A DNA stretch of 64,000 bases from positions 1,240,001 to 1,304,000 of the forward strand of contig NZ_LIVQ01000001.1 in assembly GCF_001905445.1 (NCBI RefSeq). The letters run 5' to 3'. Shown here piece by piece: positions 34,235-43,133 of this stretch (within the stretch, counting starts at the first letter, position 1; each line of letters opens with the position of its first letter). The translations under genes were made by a program, and so were the position numbers. Below the pieces are notes generated by a model. The model saw only the letters and a program-made list of their open reading frames with translations, was not told the DNA's origin and did not search any database. Source of the stretch: Streptomyces sp. CB00455 (GTDB lineage Bacteria; Actinomycetota; Actinomycetes; Streptomycetales; Streptomycetaceae).

Positions 34235-35491
34235 TCAGAGCACCTCCACGGTGGCGCCGGACAGCCGGTTGCGGCAGTCGAGGACGAAGGAGGCGTGCTC
34301 GGTGACCAGTGCGTAGTCGAAGGAGTCGTGGTCGGTGAGCAGGACGACCACGTCCGCGGCCGCCAGCTCCTTGCGGGTCGGCTCGACGCGGACGAGCCGG
34401 GCGTCGACCTTGACGTCCTCCACCACGTGCGGGTCGGCGGCGCGCACCTTGGCACCCATGTCGAGGAGCAGTTGTGAGATGCGCACCGCCGGGGACTCCC
34501 GGGCGTCGCCGGTGTTCTTCTTGTACGCGAGCCCGAGGAGCAGGACGCGGGAGCCGTTGACCGAGCGGCGTTTGGCGTTGAGGGCGTCGATGACGCGGCG
34601 CGTCACGTACTCGGGCATGTGGCTGTTGATGTCGTTGGCCAGTTCGACGAAACGGAAGCTCTGGCCGAGCTCGCGCTGCACCCTCCACGACAGGTAGGAG
34701 GGGTCGATCGGCAGGCAGTGGCCGCCGACTCCGGGGCCGGGGGTGAACTTCATGAAGCCGAAGGGCTTGCTGGAGGCCGCTTCGATGGCCTGCCACACGT
34801 CGATGTCGAGGTGGCGGGCGAACATCGCTATCTCGTTGACCAGGGCGATGTTCACGTGCCGGAAGGTGTTCTCCAGCAGTTTGGCGAGCTCGGCCTCCTT
34901 GGGCGAGCGCACCGGGACGGTGGTGTCGACGAGTTCGCCGTAGAAGGCCTCCACGGCCTTGAGCGAGGCCGGATCGACACCGGAGACGACCTTGGGCGTC
35001 TGCTGGAAGCCCCAGACGGCGTTCCCGGGGTCGATGCGTTCGGGGCTGTAGCCGAGGTGGAAGTCGATCCCGGCCGTGAGTCCCGAGCCGTCCTCCAGGA
35101 TCGGCGCGAACAGCTCCTCGGTGGTGCCCGGGTAGGTGGTGGACTCCAGCACCACGGTGGCGCCGGGACGCAGGTAGCGGGCCAGGGTGCGGGCCGATTC
35201 CTCGATGTGGCGCAGGTCGGGTGTGCCCTCCTGCAACGGGGTCGGCACGGTGACGACGGCGACGTCGAAGCCCCCGCAGTCGCGTGCCAGTTCGCTGGGC
35301 CGGTAGGTACCGAGTGCCAGTGCGCGGCCCAGCCGCTCGCAGGAGACGTCCTCCACGTACGACTCGCCGGCGGCGAGGCTCTTGACCCGCCGCGCGTCCA
35401 CGTCGTATCCGATCACCTGGTGTCCGACCTCGGCGGCCCGGACGGCCAGCGGCAGCCCGACGTATCCCTGTCCCACGACGACGACGCGCAT
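34235..35491 (-). CDS. UDP-N-acetylglucosamine 6-dehydrogenase (WbpA-like)
   Basis: 418 residues of the UDP-glucose/GDP-mannose dehydrogenase family. It has the NAD motif VVVGQGYVGLPLA, the catalytic Cys in TPGPGVGGHCLPIDPSYLSW (about residue 265), and the conserved Lys in SSKPFGFMKFTPG. The IDPSYLSW context and FVELANDINSHMPEYV match my recollection of WbpA-type UDP-GlcNAc 6-dehydrogenases, not of WecC. ATG at 35491 overlaps the transferase stop by one base (TGATG). It makes UDP-GlcNAcA, the first intermediate for diacetamido-uronic acids. Substrate not proven. Confidence 0.88.
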   Translation of the reverse strand: MRVVVVGQGYVGLPLAVRAAEVGHQVIGYDVDARRVKSLAAGESYVEDVSCERLGRALALGTYRPSELARDCGGFDVAVVTVPTPLQEGTPDLRHIEESARTLARYLRPGATVVLESTTYPGTTEELFAPILEDGSGLTAGIDFHLGYSPERIDPGNAVWGFQQTPKVVSGVDPASLKAVEAFYGELVDTTVPVRSPKEAELAKLLENTFRHVNIALVNEIAMFARHLDIDVWQAIEAASSKPFGFMKFTPGPGVGGHCLPIDPSYLSWRVQRELGQSFRFVELANDINSHMPEYVTRRVIDALNAKRRSVNGSRVLLLGLAYKKNTGDARESPAVRISQLLLDMGAKVRAADPHVVEDVKVDARLVRVEPTRKELAAADVVVLLTDHDSFDYALVTEHASFVLDCRNRLSGATVEVL

Positions 35492-36261
35492 CAGTGACTC
35501 CTGTTCGCGGAACCGGCAGACGGTGTGCGGTGGATGAGCTCCCGTACCGTCATGAGGAGGAAGGCAGCATTGGTGGTGAGGTAGCGCCTGCCGAGGCGGC
35601 GGGGCTCCTGGAGGGTGCGGTAGAACCATTCGAGCCCCATCCGCTGCCAGACCAGGGGGGCCCGCTTGGTGATGCCGGCGAGGATGTCGAAGGAGCCGCC
35701 GACGCCGTGCACGACGTGGGCGCCGGTGCGCTTGCCGTAGCCGGCGGTGAAGATCTCCTTCTTGGGCGAGGTCATGCCGAGGAAGAGCAGGTGGGCGCCG
35801 CTGTCCGCGATGGCGTCGGCGATCGCCTCCTGATCGGCGTCCTCGAAGTAGCCGTTGCGGCTGCCCGCCACCCGCAGGGCGGGGAACCGCTCACAGACGC
35901 GGTCGAGCATCATCTCCAGGACGTGCTGCTCGGCGCCGAGCAGGTAGACGGGGACGGCGGCGCTCTCGGCCGCGGCGAGCAGGCGCATGAACAGGTCGAT
36001 CCCGGCCACCCGTTCGGGCAGCCGGACGCCGAGGACGCGGCCGGCCCAGACGACCGCCTGGCCGTCGGCGAGGACGAGGTCGCAGCCGCCGACCGCCTCG
36101 GCGAGGCGGGGGTCGCGCCGCATGTTGACCAGCTTGGCGGCGTTGACCATGCCGATCTCGATCCGCTCCCCGCGCCGCACGGCGTCGAGGCAGCGCATGA
36201 CGGTCTCGTCCATGGTCAGGGCGTCCAGTGCGAAGCCGAAGAGGTGCTGGCGCCGGGTCAT
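35491..36261 (-). CDS. WecG/TagA/CpsF-family glycosyltransferase
   Basis: 256 residues, GT26. Family features: GFALDALTMDETVMRCL, VNAAKLVNMRRDP, LADGQAVVWAGRVLG with the conserved Asp, AGIDLFMRLL, VYLLGAEQHVLEMM, FLGMTSPKKEIF and VGGSFDILAGITKRAP. Known members transfer ManNAc (TagA) or ManNAcA (WecG) to a lipid-linked GlcNAc. Here it lies directly upstream of the dehydrogenase and 2-epimerase, so a mannosaminuronic-type donor is likely. ATG at 36261 overlaps the preceding stop (ATGA). Confidence 0.9.
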   Translation of the reverse strand: MTRRQHLFGFALDALTMDETVMRCLDAVRRGERIEIGMVNAAKLVNMRRDPRLAEAVGGCDLVLADGQAVVWAGRVLGVRLPERVAGIDLFMRLLAAAESAAVPVYLLGAEQHVLEMMLDRVCERFPALRVAGSRNGYFEDADQEAIADAIADSGAHLLFLGMTSPKKEIFTAGYGKRTGAHVVHGVGGSFDILAGITKRAPLVWQRMGLEWFYRTLQEPRRLGRRYLTTNAAFLLMTVRELIHRTPSAGSANRSH

Positions 36262-37430
36262 CCGCGCGGTCCCCCGAGCCAGGCGAACAGGAGCCAGCCC
36301 AACTCGTAGGGTCGGCATTCGCGGTCCACCGCGAGGGGTGGCAGGAGCCGGTCCAGCGGTGCGAGCCGGGCGTGCGGTGCCACCCGGGTGGTGAGGCCGC
36401 GGACGGCCCGGACGGCCTTCTTCGGGTCGCCCCGGTGGACCTTGCGCCAGGTGACGCCCAGCTCGTCGCGGATCACCGGTTCGCGCGGGGCGCCGCCGGG
36501 TCCGGTGATCTCGGGCACCTCGGTCATCCAGCGCAGGCCCCTGCGGATCTGCGGTCCGAAGTCGGTGCCACCCGCTTCGGCCAGGTCGAACAGGGCGCTG
36601 GGTGCCATCGCGTGCTGGTGGACGCTGTAGACGGGGTAGCCCTCCACCACCGTGCCGTGGCGGGCGTCGTAGTGCCACCACCACTGGCCGCCGTCCCCCT
36701 GCAGGGCGCAGATGCGGGCGGCGCAGGCGTCCGCGGCCGCCAGGGCCCGCGGGTCGTCGCGGCTCGCGTGCAGCCGGGCCAGGGCCTGGAGCGGATAGGT
36801 CTGGTCCGCGAAGCAGGCCACGTGGGAGCGGTACCCGGGCACCAGGCCCGGCGCGGTGGCGTGCGGGAAGAGGGGGCTGTCGCCGGCCCTGGCCGCGAGC
36901 AGGCGGTCGCGGGCGGCCGTGATGCGCTCCTCCACGTCCACGTCCACGGCGCCGCGGGCGGCCACGAGCGCGGAGAGCACCCAGGCGGCCTCCACCGTGT
37001 ACCGGGGCGTGCCCGGCGCGTCGAGCGCGGCGACCCGGTCGAGGGCGTCGGAGAGTTTGGCGTGGCCGGTCTCGGCGGCTGCCCACGCGATGAGGGCCGC
37101 GTCCCCGAGGTCGCTCACCCCGGGCAGGCGCTGGACGAGCAGTCCGGCGAACTCCTCGGCGGTGCGCCCGCCGAACAGGGTCCGCTGCCGCTCCTGCGGC
37201 AGGAACCGGGCGCCCAGCGCGGTGATGGCCGCGTACCGGGTACTGGTCCCGCGTGATGCGAGGCCGCGGACGCCCTCGGGTGACACCGTCCCCACCCGAG
37301 TGAACAGGAACGTTTCCTCTTCCGGCAGGTACATCGCCGGCAGCCCCGCCTCAGCCAGTTCGAGCAGCCGGCGGGCGAGTGCCTGCAACGGCTCGTCGTG
37401 GGCCAGTGATGCTAATCGTGAGGCGGTCAC
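36258..37430 (-). CDS. Hypothetical protein, helical repeat (toroid-like)
   Basis: 390 residues, no signal peptide and no TM. The sequence has repeated Ala-rich helices and a Trp/His-rich central part (DGGQWWWHYDARHGTVVEGYPVYSVHQHAMAP), which resembles alpha/alpha-barrel enzymes such as prenyltransferase-like or glycan-epimerase-like proteins. I do not recognise the family and assign no reaction. GTG at 37430 has a G-rich site upstream; the frame is open further but without matching content. First gene of the minus-strand polysaccharide operon (37430 down to 28717), coupled to the WecG-like gene by a 4-base overlap. Confidence 0.65.
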   Translation of the reverse strand: MTASRLASLAHDEPLQALARRLLELAEAGLPAMYLPEEETFLFTRVGTVSPEGVRGLASRGTSTRYAAITALGARFLPQERQRTLFGGRTAEEFAGLLVQRLPGVSDLGDAALIAWAAAETGHAKLSDALDRVAALDAPGTPRYTVEAAWVLSALVAARGAVDVDVEERITAARDRLLAARAGDSPLFPHATAPGLVPGYRSHVACFADQTYPLQALARLHASRDDPRALAAADACAARICALQGDGGQWWWHYDARHGTVVEGYPVYSVHQHAMAPSALFDLAEAGGTDFGPQIRRGLRWMTEVPEITGPGGAPREPVIRDELGVTWRKVHRGDPKKAVRAVRGLTTRVAPHARLAPLDRLLPPLAVDRECRPYELGWLLFAWLGGPRG

Positions 37431-37860
37431 CGGATCCCCACCCCGGTTCCCCCCGTACTGCGCGCACCCCGTGTGTCCGAGCTGTACGGCTCCAACACGC
37501 CTACCCCCTCTGATCGCTCCCCGGACGGACCTGGCGGACCACTCCACGGAGGGGAATCGCGCATGACGGCGCCCGTGCGCACGGCGGCATCCCGCCCCGG
37601 CACGAGCCGTCCGACGGCTGCCGTCTGGATCCCCCCAGCGATGCCCCGGACCGGGACACGCGTGGACGGTCGGCGTCCCGCGGGCGCGCTGCGCACGCCT
37701 GCCACGCCACCGCCGACGATGCCCTCGTCGCGTACAACCCCCCACTGATCAGCGCCTGTTGGCTGCTCAGTTCCCGCTCAACAGGGACACGGTATGCCTA
37801 CGGATGTTCGTTGATTGTCCTTTTGAGGAAATGCCGCCGACCCAAGTTGTCGGCGTCCCG
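37431..37860. promoter_or_regulatory. Intergenic region upstream of minus-strand polysaccharide operon
   Basis: About 430 bases without a convincing gene. It must contain the promoter for the operon beginning at 37430. The stretch 37760-37832 is less G+C rich than the rest. I could not settle on a -35/-10 pair. The right end holds the terminator-like hairpin described separately. Confidence 0.45.
37835..37855 (-). terminator. Hairpin after acetyltransferase gene
   Basis: Perfect 7-base arms CGCCGAC (37835-37841) and GTCGGCG (37849-37855) around a 7-base loop. Minus-strand reading continues with GCATTTCCTC. It lies 5 bases after the stop of the gene ending at 37861. Confidence 0.5.
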
Positions 37861-38460
37861 TCAAGCGCGCTCGAAGAGTGCGCCCTCCTTCTCGTCGTGC
37901 AGCGTGCCGGTGCGCGGGCACTCCCACACGCCCGGCTCGCCCTCGCGCTCCACCAGCCGCACCCCGGCCCGGCCCACCCAGCCGATCCGCCGGGCGGGCA
38001 CCCCCGCCACGAGGGCGAAGTCCGGCACGTCGCGGGAGACCACCGCACCGGCCGCGACCAGCGCCCAGCGGCCGACGTGCACCCCGGCCACGCACACCGA
38101 GCGGGCCCCGAGCGAGGCCCCCTCGCCCACGACGACCCCGGCGGGTTCCCAGTCGCCGTCGCCCTTGCGGCGGCCGTCCGGTTCCACGGCGCGCGGGTAG
38201 AAGTCGTTGGTGAGCACCACCGCCGGGCCGATGAACACCCCGTCGCCGAGCACGGCGGGCTCGTACACGAGGGCGTAGTTCTGCAGCTTGACGTGGTCCC
38301 CGATCCGCACGCCCGGCCCGACGTACGCCCCGCGCCCCACGATGCACCCGCGGCCGAGCCGGGCCCCCTCCCGGATCTGCGCCAGTTCCCAGACGGTGGT
38401 CCCCTCACCGAGCTCGGCGGTCCCGTCGACCTGGGAGGTGGGCTGTATGCGGACACTCAC
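37861..38460 (-). CDS. WbpD/WlbB-like sugar-nucleotide N-acetyltransferase (left-handed beta-helix)
   Basis: 199 residues made mainly of hexapeptide repeats: EGTTVWELAQIREGARLGRGCIVGRGAYVG, then VKLQNYALVYEPAVLGDGVFIGPAVVLTND and VVVGEGASLGARSVCVAGVHVG. The Asn-Tyr in QNYALVYE and TNDFYPRA are typical of WbpD/WlbB 3-N-acetyltransferases acting on UDP-GlcNAc3NA. The C-terminus LVEREGEPGVWECPRTG also recalls that group. GTG at 38460 has GGGGAAC upstream. A small separate transcription unit at the edge of the locus, followed by a hairpin. Confidence 0.82.
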   Translation of the reverse strand: MSVRIQPTSQVDGTAELGEGTTVWELAQIREGARLGRGCIVGRGAYVGPGVRIGDHVKLQNYALVYEPAVLGDGVFIGPAVVLTNDFYPRAVEPDGRRKGDGDWEPAGVVVGEGASLGARSVCVAGVHVGRWALVAAGAVVSRDVPDFALVAGVPARRIGWVGRAGVRLVEREGEPGVWECPRTGTLHDEKEGALFERA

Positions 38461-38490
38461 GAGGCGTTCCCCTTACGGTTCGCGGGGCGT

Positions 38491-38547
38491 ACGGAGGCGT
38501 GTGCGTATGACGGAGGCGTGTGCGTACGACGGAGGCGTGTGCGTACG
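38491..38547. repeat. Three tandem 19-base repeats
   Basis: ACGGAGGCGTGTGCGTATG at 38491-38509, followed by two copies with one change (ACG ending) at 38510-38528 and 38529-38547. It lies 30 bases upstream of the acetyltransferase start, in the presumed promoter region of that gene. Confidence 0.9.
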
Positions 38548-38639
38548 TACGTGCGGCCCGAGCATATGCGCCGGCGGACCGGACCGCCGGTTGATCAACC
38601 AACCTTTCACGCACCCGACTTGAGGAAGCGGGGCCGCCC

Positions 38640-39071
38640 TCAGCCCAGGAAGCTCAGGCGCACCTGACGGTCCGGGTTGTCCTTGTTGGTGTCGACCAGG
38701 CACACCGACTGCCAGGTGCCGAGGGCGAGCCGGCCGGCGACGACCGGGAGCGTGGCGTGCGGCGGGAGGAAGGCCGGCAGGACGTGGTCGCGGCCGTGGC
38801 CGGGGCTGCCGTGGCGGTGGCGCCACCGGTCGTCGGCGGGCAGCAGCGAGGCCAGCGCCCCGAGCAGGTCCTCGTCGCTGCCCGCGCCGGTCTCGATGAC
38901 GGCGATGCCGGCGGTGGCGTGCGGGACGAAGACGTTCAGCAGGCCGTCGCCGCCGGCAGCGGCCTCGCCGAGGAAGTCCTCGCAGGCACGGGTCAGGTCG
39001 GTCACGGTCTCCTGGCTGCCGGTGGCCAGCCGCAGGACCGTGGTGCGGAAGGGCTGCGCGTGATCGCTCAT
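38640..39071 (-). CDS. YjbQ/UPF0047-family protein
   Basis: 143 residues, a typical length. The family motifs are present: DLTRACEDFLGEA, NVFVPHATAGIAVIE, RHRHGSPGHGRDHVLPAFLPP with its cluster of His residues, and LGTWQSVCLVDTNKDN. Family members from other bacteria show weak thiamine-phosphate synthase activity in genetic tests; the real role is uncertain. ATG at 39071 follows GGAAGGATGGG. Stands alone between the polysaccharide locus and the MMPL gene. Confidence 0.88.
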   Translation of the reverse strand: MSDHAQPFRTTVLRLATGSQETVTDLTRACEDFLGEAAAGGDGLLNVFVPHATAGIAVIETGAGSDEDLLGALASLLPADDRWRHRHGSPGHGRDHVLPAFLPPHATLPVVAGRLALGTWQSVCLVDTNKDNPDRQVRLSFLG

Positions 39072-39303
39072 CGGCCCATCCTTCCCCACCGGTGCGGCCG
39101 GCCGCCACGGCTCCCCCGGGTGTCGTGGCACGTTTCGCCCCTGCGGCCCGCCCGGTGAAACCCGATCGCGTGTGCGGCGTGAGAAGGGCGGACCGCCGCG
39201 CCCCACCCGGGCGCCCTGGGTGAGGACGAGTACGAGCAGCATGAGAGTCCCGCGGCCGGCCGGACGCGGCCGCATGAAGCCGGCCGCACGCTGCCGGGCG
39301 CGT

Positions 39304-41529
39304 TCAGTCGACGGACACGCGGTCCCCGTACGGCCGGGCGTCGGCCGGCAGCTCGCTGCGCCGGCGGCCCGGGGCACGGCCGGGGCGGACCGGCCACCAG
39401 GTGCTACGGCCCAGGAGCGCGGCGAGCGCCGGCACCAGCACGATGGACAGGACGAAGGCGGAGAGCATGATGCCGAGCCCCGTCGCGAAGCCGATCTGCT
39501 GGGTGGAAGGCGCCGAGTTGACGGCGAGGCTGCCGAAGGAGGCGGCCAGGACCACGCCCGCCGTGGCGATGGCGGGGGCGGTGTGCCGCACGGCGCGGGC
39601 GACGGCGGCGCGGGCCGGCCCGGGGCGCTCCATCTCCTCTCGGATGCGGTCGCTGATCAGGATGTTGTAGTCGGTGCCGAGGGCCACGACGAAGAGGAAC
39701 AGCACCAGTGGCAGGACGAAGTTGACGCCCGGCTTGTCGAGCAGGTGCTGGAAGAAGAGCGCGGAGGCGCCGAGCGTGGCGGCGAAGCCCAGGCCGACGG
39801 CGACCATGAGGATGACCGGCGCGACCAGACTGCGCAGCAGCACGAGCAGGATGAGGGCGATCAGCACGGCGGCGACCGGGAAGACGATCCTGAGGTCGTG
39901 GCCCACGGCGGTGGAGATGTCCGCGAATATCGCCGCCGTGCCGCCGACATGGGCTTGCAGTCCCGGGGGCGTGTGGGCGGCGACGGTCTCACGCAGGGGG
40001 CCGGCGACCAGGTCGCGGGCCTGCTGGGACTGGCTGTCCACGGTGAGATAGAGGTCGATGCGGACGGCGTCGGCCTCCTCGTTCAGGGTGACCCCGCCGA
40101 CCTGGCCGACGCCTTCGACCTCGGCGAGGGCCGCGGGCAGCGTGCCCACCGCCTCGGCGGTGAGGGCGCCGCCGTCCCGGGCCGTGACGTAGACGGTGGC
40201 CGGGTCGGACACACCGGCGGGCAGCGCGCGGGAGATCTCGGCGGAGGTGGTGGCGGCTGGGGTGTCGTGGGACCCCGCACTCTGGCCGAAGTCCATCCGC
40301 AGGCCGGCCAGCCCGGCCGCCAGTGCGCCGAGCAGGGCGACGGAGGCCAGGACCAGCGTGAGCGGGCGGCGGGCGACCAGGCCGCCGAGACGGGCGGCCG
40401 TGCCGGGGCGGGGCTCGCGGCGAAGGGAGCGGGAGGGCCAGAACATCTTCCGGCCGGCGACCGCGAGCAGCGCGGGCATCACGGTGAGGCTGGCGAGCAG
40501 CATGACGAGTACCGAGACCGCGATGGCGGGACCTAGCACCCGGAACTGCCCGAAGGTCGCGACGCCGAGGGTGGCGAAAGCGGCCACGATGGTGAGCGCG
40601 GCGGAGGTGATCGCGGTGCCCACCCGCGCGCTGACCTCGGCCGACACGGTGCGCGCGGGTGCGTCGGGGCGGGCCCGCAGCTCCTCGCGGAAGCGGAAGA
40701 GGAGGAAGAGGAAGTAGTCGACGCCGATGCCGATCAGCACGACGCCGATCATGCTGGGGGTGGAGGTGTCGAGCGTGATGCCGGTGAGCATGGCGGCGCC
40801 CACGACCACACCCGCGGCCGCGCCGCCGATGACGACGACCGCGAACAACGGGACGAAGGCGGCGAGCGCGCTGCGGAACACCAGGACGTTGATCAGCACG
40901 ATCAGGCCCGTCATCAGCAGTCCGACGATCAGCTGGGTGGTCTTCTCGGCTTCGGCGGTGTCCACGAGGTCGGCCAGGCCACCGGTGAAGCCGGTGCGCA
41001 TCCCGGCCTCGGCGAACACGTCCTTCGCGTGGTCGCGGAAGGCGCGGTAGAGGTCGTGCAGCCGGGGGTCCGTCGCGTTGCCGGTCAGCTGGACGGAGAG
41101 CAGCTCGAAGCCGCCGCCGGGCGCGGTCATGGCGGGACTGACCTTCGGAGTCTGGGAGTAGTCCTGGGTCAGGAAGTCCGGGAGCTCCTCGCCCTCCTCG
41201 GGGTCGGGCATCGACACGTGCCGGCTGCCCAGCTGTCCGGCGAGGGCGCCGACCCGCAGGTGGTCGGCGTCCGTGAGCGGTTTGCCGTCGGCGCGGGCGA
41301 CCAGCACGGTCACGGCGTTGGCGTCGGGCTTCACCCCGAAATGGTCCTCTGCGATTTCCAGGGCGGCGGCGGAGTCGTACCGGGCGGGCAGGAAGTCGCC
41401 GCTCTGCGTCTGGGTGACGCGGAAGATCAGCGCCTGGCCGAGCACGGAAAGGAAGATGCCCAGTACCGCCCACAGGGCGATGACCTTCCAGGGATTGCGG
41501 GTGGAGAACCCGGTCAGGGCGCGGATCAC
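39304..41529 (-). CDS. MMPL/RND-family membrane transporter
   Basis: 741 residues, two halves each with one TM, an outside domain and five TMs. The family core motifs are GIGVDYFLFLLFRFREE and ALGTDYNILISDRIREE, each with the Asp-Tyr pair of the proton relay. Members export lipids, siderophores or antibiotics. GTG at 41529 has GGAGGACG just upstream. It is divergent, across 257 bases, from a histidine kinase-response regulator pair, which suggests the pair may control it. Substrate unknown. Confidence 0.9.
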   Translation of the reverse strand: MIRALTGFSTRNPWKVIALWAVLGIFLSVLGQALIFRVTQTQSGDFLPARYDSAAALEIAEDHFGVKPDANAVTVLVARADGKPLTDADHLRVGALAGQLGSRHVSMPDPEEGEELPDFLTQDYSQTPKVSPAMTAPGGGFELLSVQLTGNATDPRLHDLYRAFRDHAKDVFAEAGMRTGFTGGLADLVDTAEAEKTTQLIVGLLMTGLIVLINVLVFRSALAAFVPLFAVVVIGGAAAGVVVGAAMLTGITLDTSTPSMIGVVLIGIGVDYFLFLLFRFREELRARPDAPARTVSAEVSARVGTAITSAALTIVAAFATLGVATFGQFRVLGPAIAVSVLVMLLASLTVMPALLAVAGRKMFWPSRSLRREPRPGTAARLGGLVARRPLTLVLASVALLGALAAGLAGLRMDFGQSAGSHDTPAATTSAEISRALPAGVSDPATVYVTARDGGALTAEAVGTLPAALAEVEGVGQVGGVTLNEEADAVRIDLYLTVDSQSQQARDLVAGPLRETVAAHTPPGLQAHVGGTAAIFADISTAVGHDLRIVFPVAAVLIALILLVLLRSLVAPVILMVAVGLGFAATLGASALFFQHLLDKPGVNFVLPLVLFLFVVALGTDYNILISDRIREEMERPGPARAAVARAVRHTAPAIATAGVVLAASFGSLAVNSAPSTQQIGFATGLGIMLSAFVLSIVLVPALAALLGRSTWWPVRPGRAPGRRRSELPADARPYGDRVSVD

Positions 41530-41786
41530 ATCGTCCTCCGGCAGTGGGTGGGCGGCCGGGTCCTCCCGGCCGTTGTCCAGCTCATCAGCGCGGACGGCCC
41601 GGATCGTCCGGAGGCGGGACGAGAAGGCGGATGGGAGCACGGGCCGGGTGCGGCCGCCGGCCAGGACCCTGGTCCTGGTCCGGCATCGGTCCGGGGACCC
41701 GGGCCGGGAGCCGGCTCCGGTGTCAGAATGGCTCGTGAGACGACGGTCGCGCCGCACCGGCGGCAGCGGCCGGGGGGAGGACGACC

Positions 41787-43133
41787 ATGCCGACGACGAG
41801 CCCTGCTTCCGGGGCCTCCGGGTCCCCGGAAGGCCCGAAGTCCGCGGAGGATTCAGGGGGTCCGACGGCTCCTACGGCATCGGGGACTGCAGGGGGCTCC
41901 GGCACGACCGGAGCGCCGCCGCGCGGCGACGCGCTGCCGTGGACGCGCAACGACGCGCTGGTCGCGGTCGGGGCGGCGGTGGTGGACCTGATCGGTTTCA
42001 CGCTCACCATCCATGACGAGCAGGGGACGGTCCCCGCGGCCGGCTGCGTGCTCCTGGTGGTGTCCGCGCTGCCGCTGCTGGTGCGCCGCCGCATGCCGGC
42101 CCTGGTGCTCGCGGCAGTCCTGCTGCTCGGCCTGGTGCTGAACCTGAACATGCCGGTGGGCCAGCATTTCAACACCACGGCCGTGGTGGCCCTCTACACG
42201 GTCGTACGGTCCCGCGGACCGGTCGTGTCGGCTCTGGCGACGCTCGCGTCCGTCGCGACACCGCTGGCCGCGCAGACGTCGTGGCCGCCGAGGATCGTCG
42301 ACGTGGTGGGCAACGGCGCCGCCGGGGCGATCGTGGTCGTCACCGCGACCGTGGTCAGCCGATGGCAGCGGGACATCGAGGCCAACCGCCGGCTGCTCGC
42401 GGACCGCGCGGTGGCCGATGAACGGCGCCGCATCGCGCGGGAGTTGCACGACATCGTGGCGCACCACATCACCACCATGCAGCTGATGGCCGGAGGCGCC
42501 CGGGCCAACCTCGCGCGCGACCCGGAGGTGGTCAGGGAGGCCCTGGTCACGCTGGAGGGATCAGGACGGATGGCCTTGCGCGAGATGCGGCAGCTGCTGG
42601 ACGTACTGCGTGCCGGGGACGAGATGGAAGAGGCGCCGACCGCCCCGCAGCCCGGTGTCGGGGACCTGGGCCGGATCGTCGACGAGTCGTGCCGGGCCGG
42701 CCTGCCCACCGCGCTCGACCTTCGGGGCGAGGAACGCCCGCTGCCGCCCAGCGTGGGCCTGACCGTGTTCCGCATCGTGCAGGAGGCGCTGACCAACGCG
42801 CGCAAGTACGCGGGCGGGGCGCGGGCGACCGTACGGCTGACGTACGGACCCGACGCGGTGGCCGTGGACGTGTCGGACGACGGTGGGGGCGAGGACGGCG
42901 GTCTCGCCGGGGCCGGGGCCGTGACCGCAAGCGCATCCGGAGCCGGTTCCGCAGCTCACGGGTCCGTAGCCGGGGTCGCGGCGCGGTCGGGCGCGGGGCC
43001 GGGGTACGGCTTGATCGGGATGCGGGAGCGGGTCGCACTGCACGGCGGGACGCTCGTGACCGGCCCGCTGGACGGCGGGGGTTTCCTGGTGTCGGCCTCG
43101 CTGCCGCTCAAGGCCGACGGGGCGGTGCTGTGA
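41787..43133 (+). CDS. Two-component sensor histidine kinase (HisKA_3/NarL-type)
   Basis: 448 residues. A Ser/Pro/Gly-rich cytoplasmic N-terminus (1-50) precedes about five TM helices (54-190). The dimerisation domain has the phospho-accepting His in RRRIARELHDIVAHHI (about residue 218), and the HATPase domain spans about 320-445 (FRIVQEALTNARKYAGG, VDVSDDGGG, GYGLIGMRERV). An Ala/Gly/Ser insert of about 35 residues interrupts the ATPase domain between the D-box and G-box. ATG at 41787 with GGGGGGAGGA upstream. Overlaps the regulator gene by one base (TGATG). Confidence 0.92.
   Translation: MPTTSPASGASGSPEGPKSAEDSGGPTAPTASGTAGGSGTTGAPPRGDALPWTRNDALVAVGAAVVDLIGFTLTIHDEQGTVPAAGCVLLVVSALPLLVRRRMPALVLAAVLLLGLVLNLNMPVGQHFNTTAVVALYTVVRSRGPVVSALATLASVATPLAAQTSWPPRIVDVVGNGAAGAIVVVTATVVSRWQRDIEANRRLLADRAVADERRRIARELHDIVAHHITTMQLMAGGARANLARDPEVVREALVTLEGSGRMALREMRQLLDVLRAGDEMEEAPTAPQPGVGDLGRIVDESCRAGLPTALDLRGEERPLPPSVGLTVFRIVQEALTNARKYAGGARATVRLTYGPDAVAVDVSDDGGGEDGGLAGAGAVTASASGAGSAAHGSVAGVAARSGAGPGYGLIGMRERVALHGGTLVTGPLDGGGFLVSASLPLKADGAVL

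Noticed and set aside
33072..36261. Plain WecB-WecC-WecG route to UDP-ManNAcA as the sole explanation
   Set aside because: The dehydrogenase's PGPGVGGHCLPIDP and FVELANDINSHMPEYV regions look like WbpA rather than WecC, and WbpB, WbpE and WbpD-like genes are in the same locus. It remains an alternative.
37473..37748. 91-codon plus-strand ORF in the gap at 37.4-37.8 kb
   Set aside because: Pro/Thr/Arg-rich, no convincing ribosome site, read against the surrounding operon.
38491..38547. Possible CRISPR array
   Set aside because: The three 19-base units are contiguous without spacers, so this is a plain tandem repeat.
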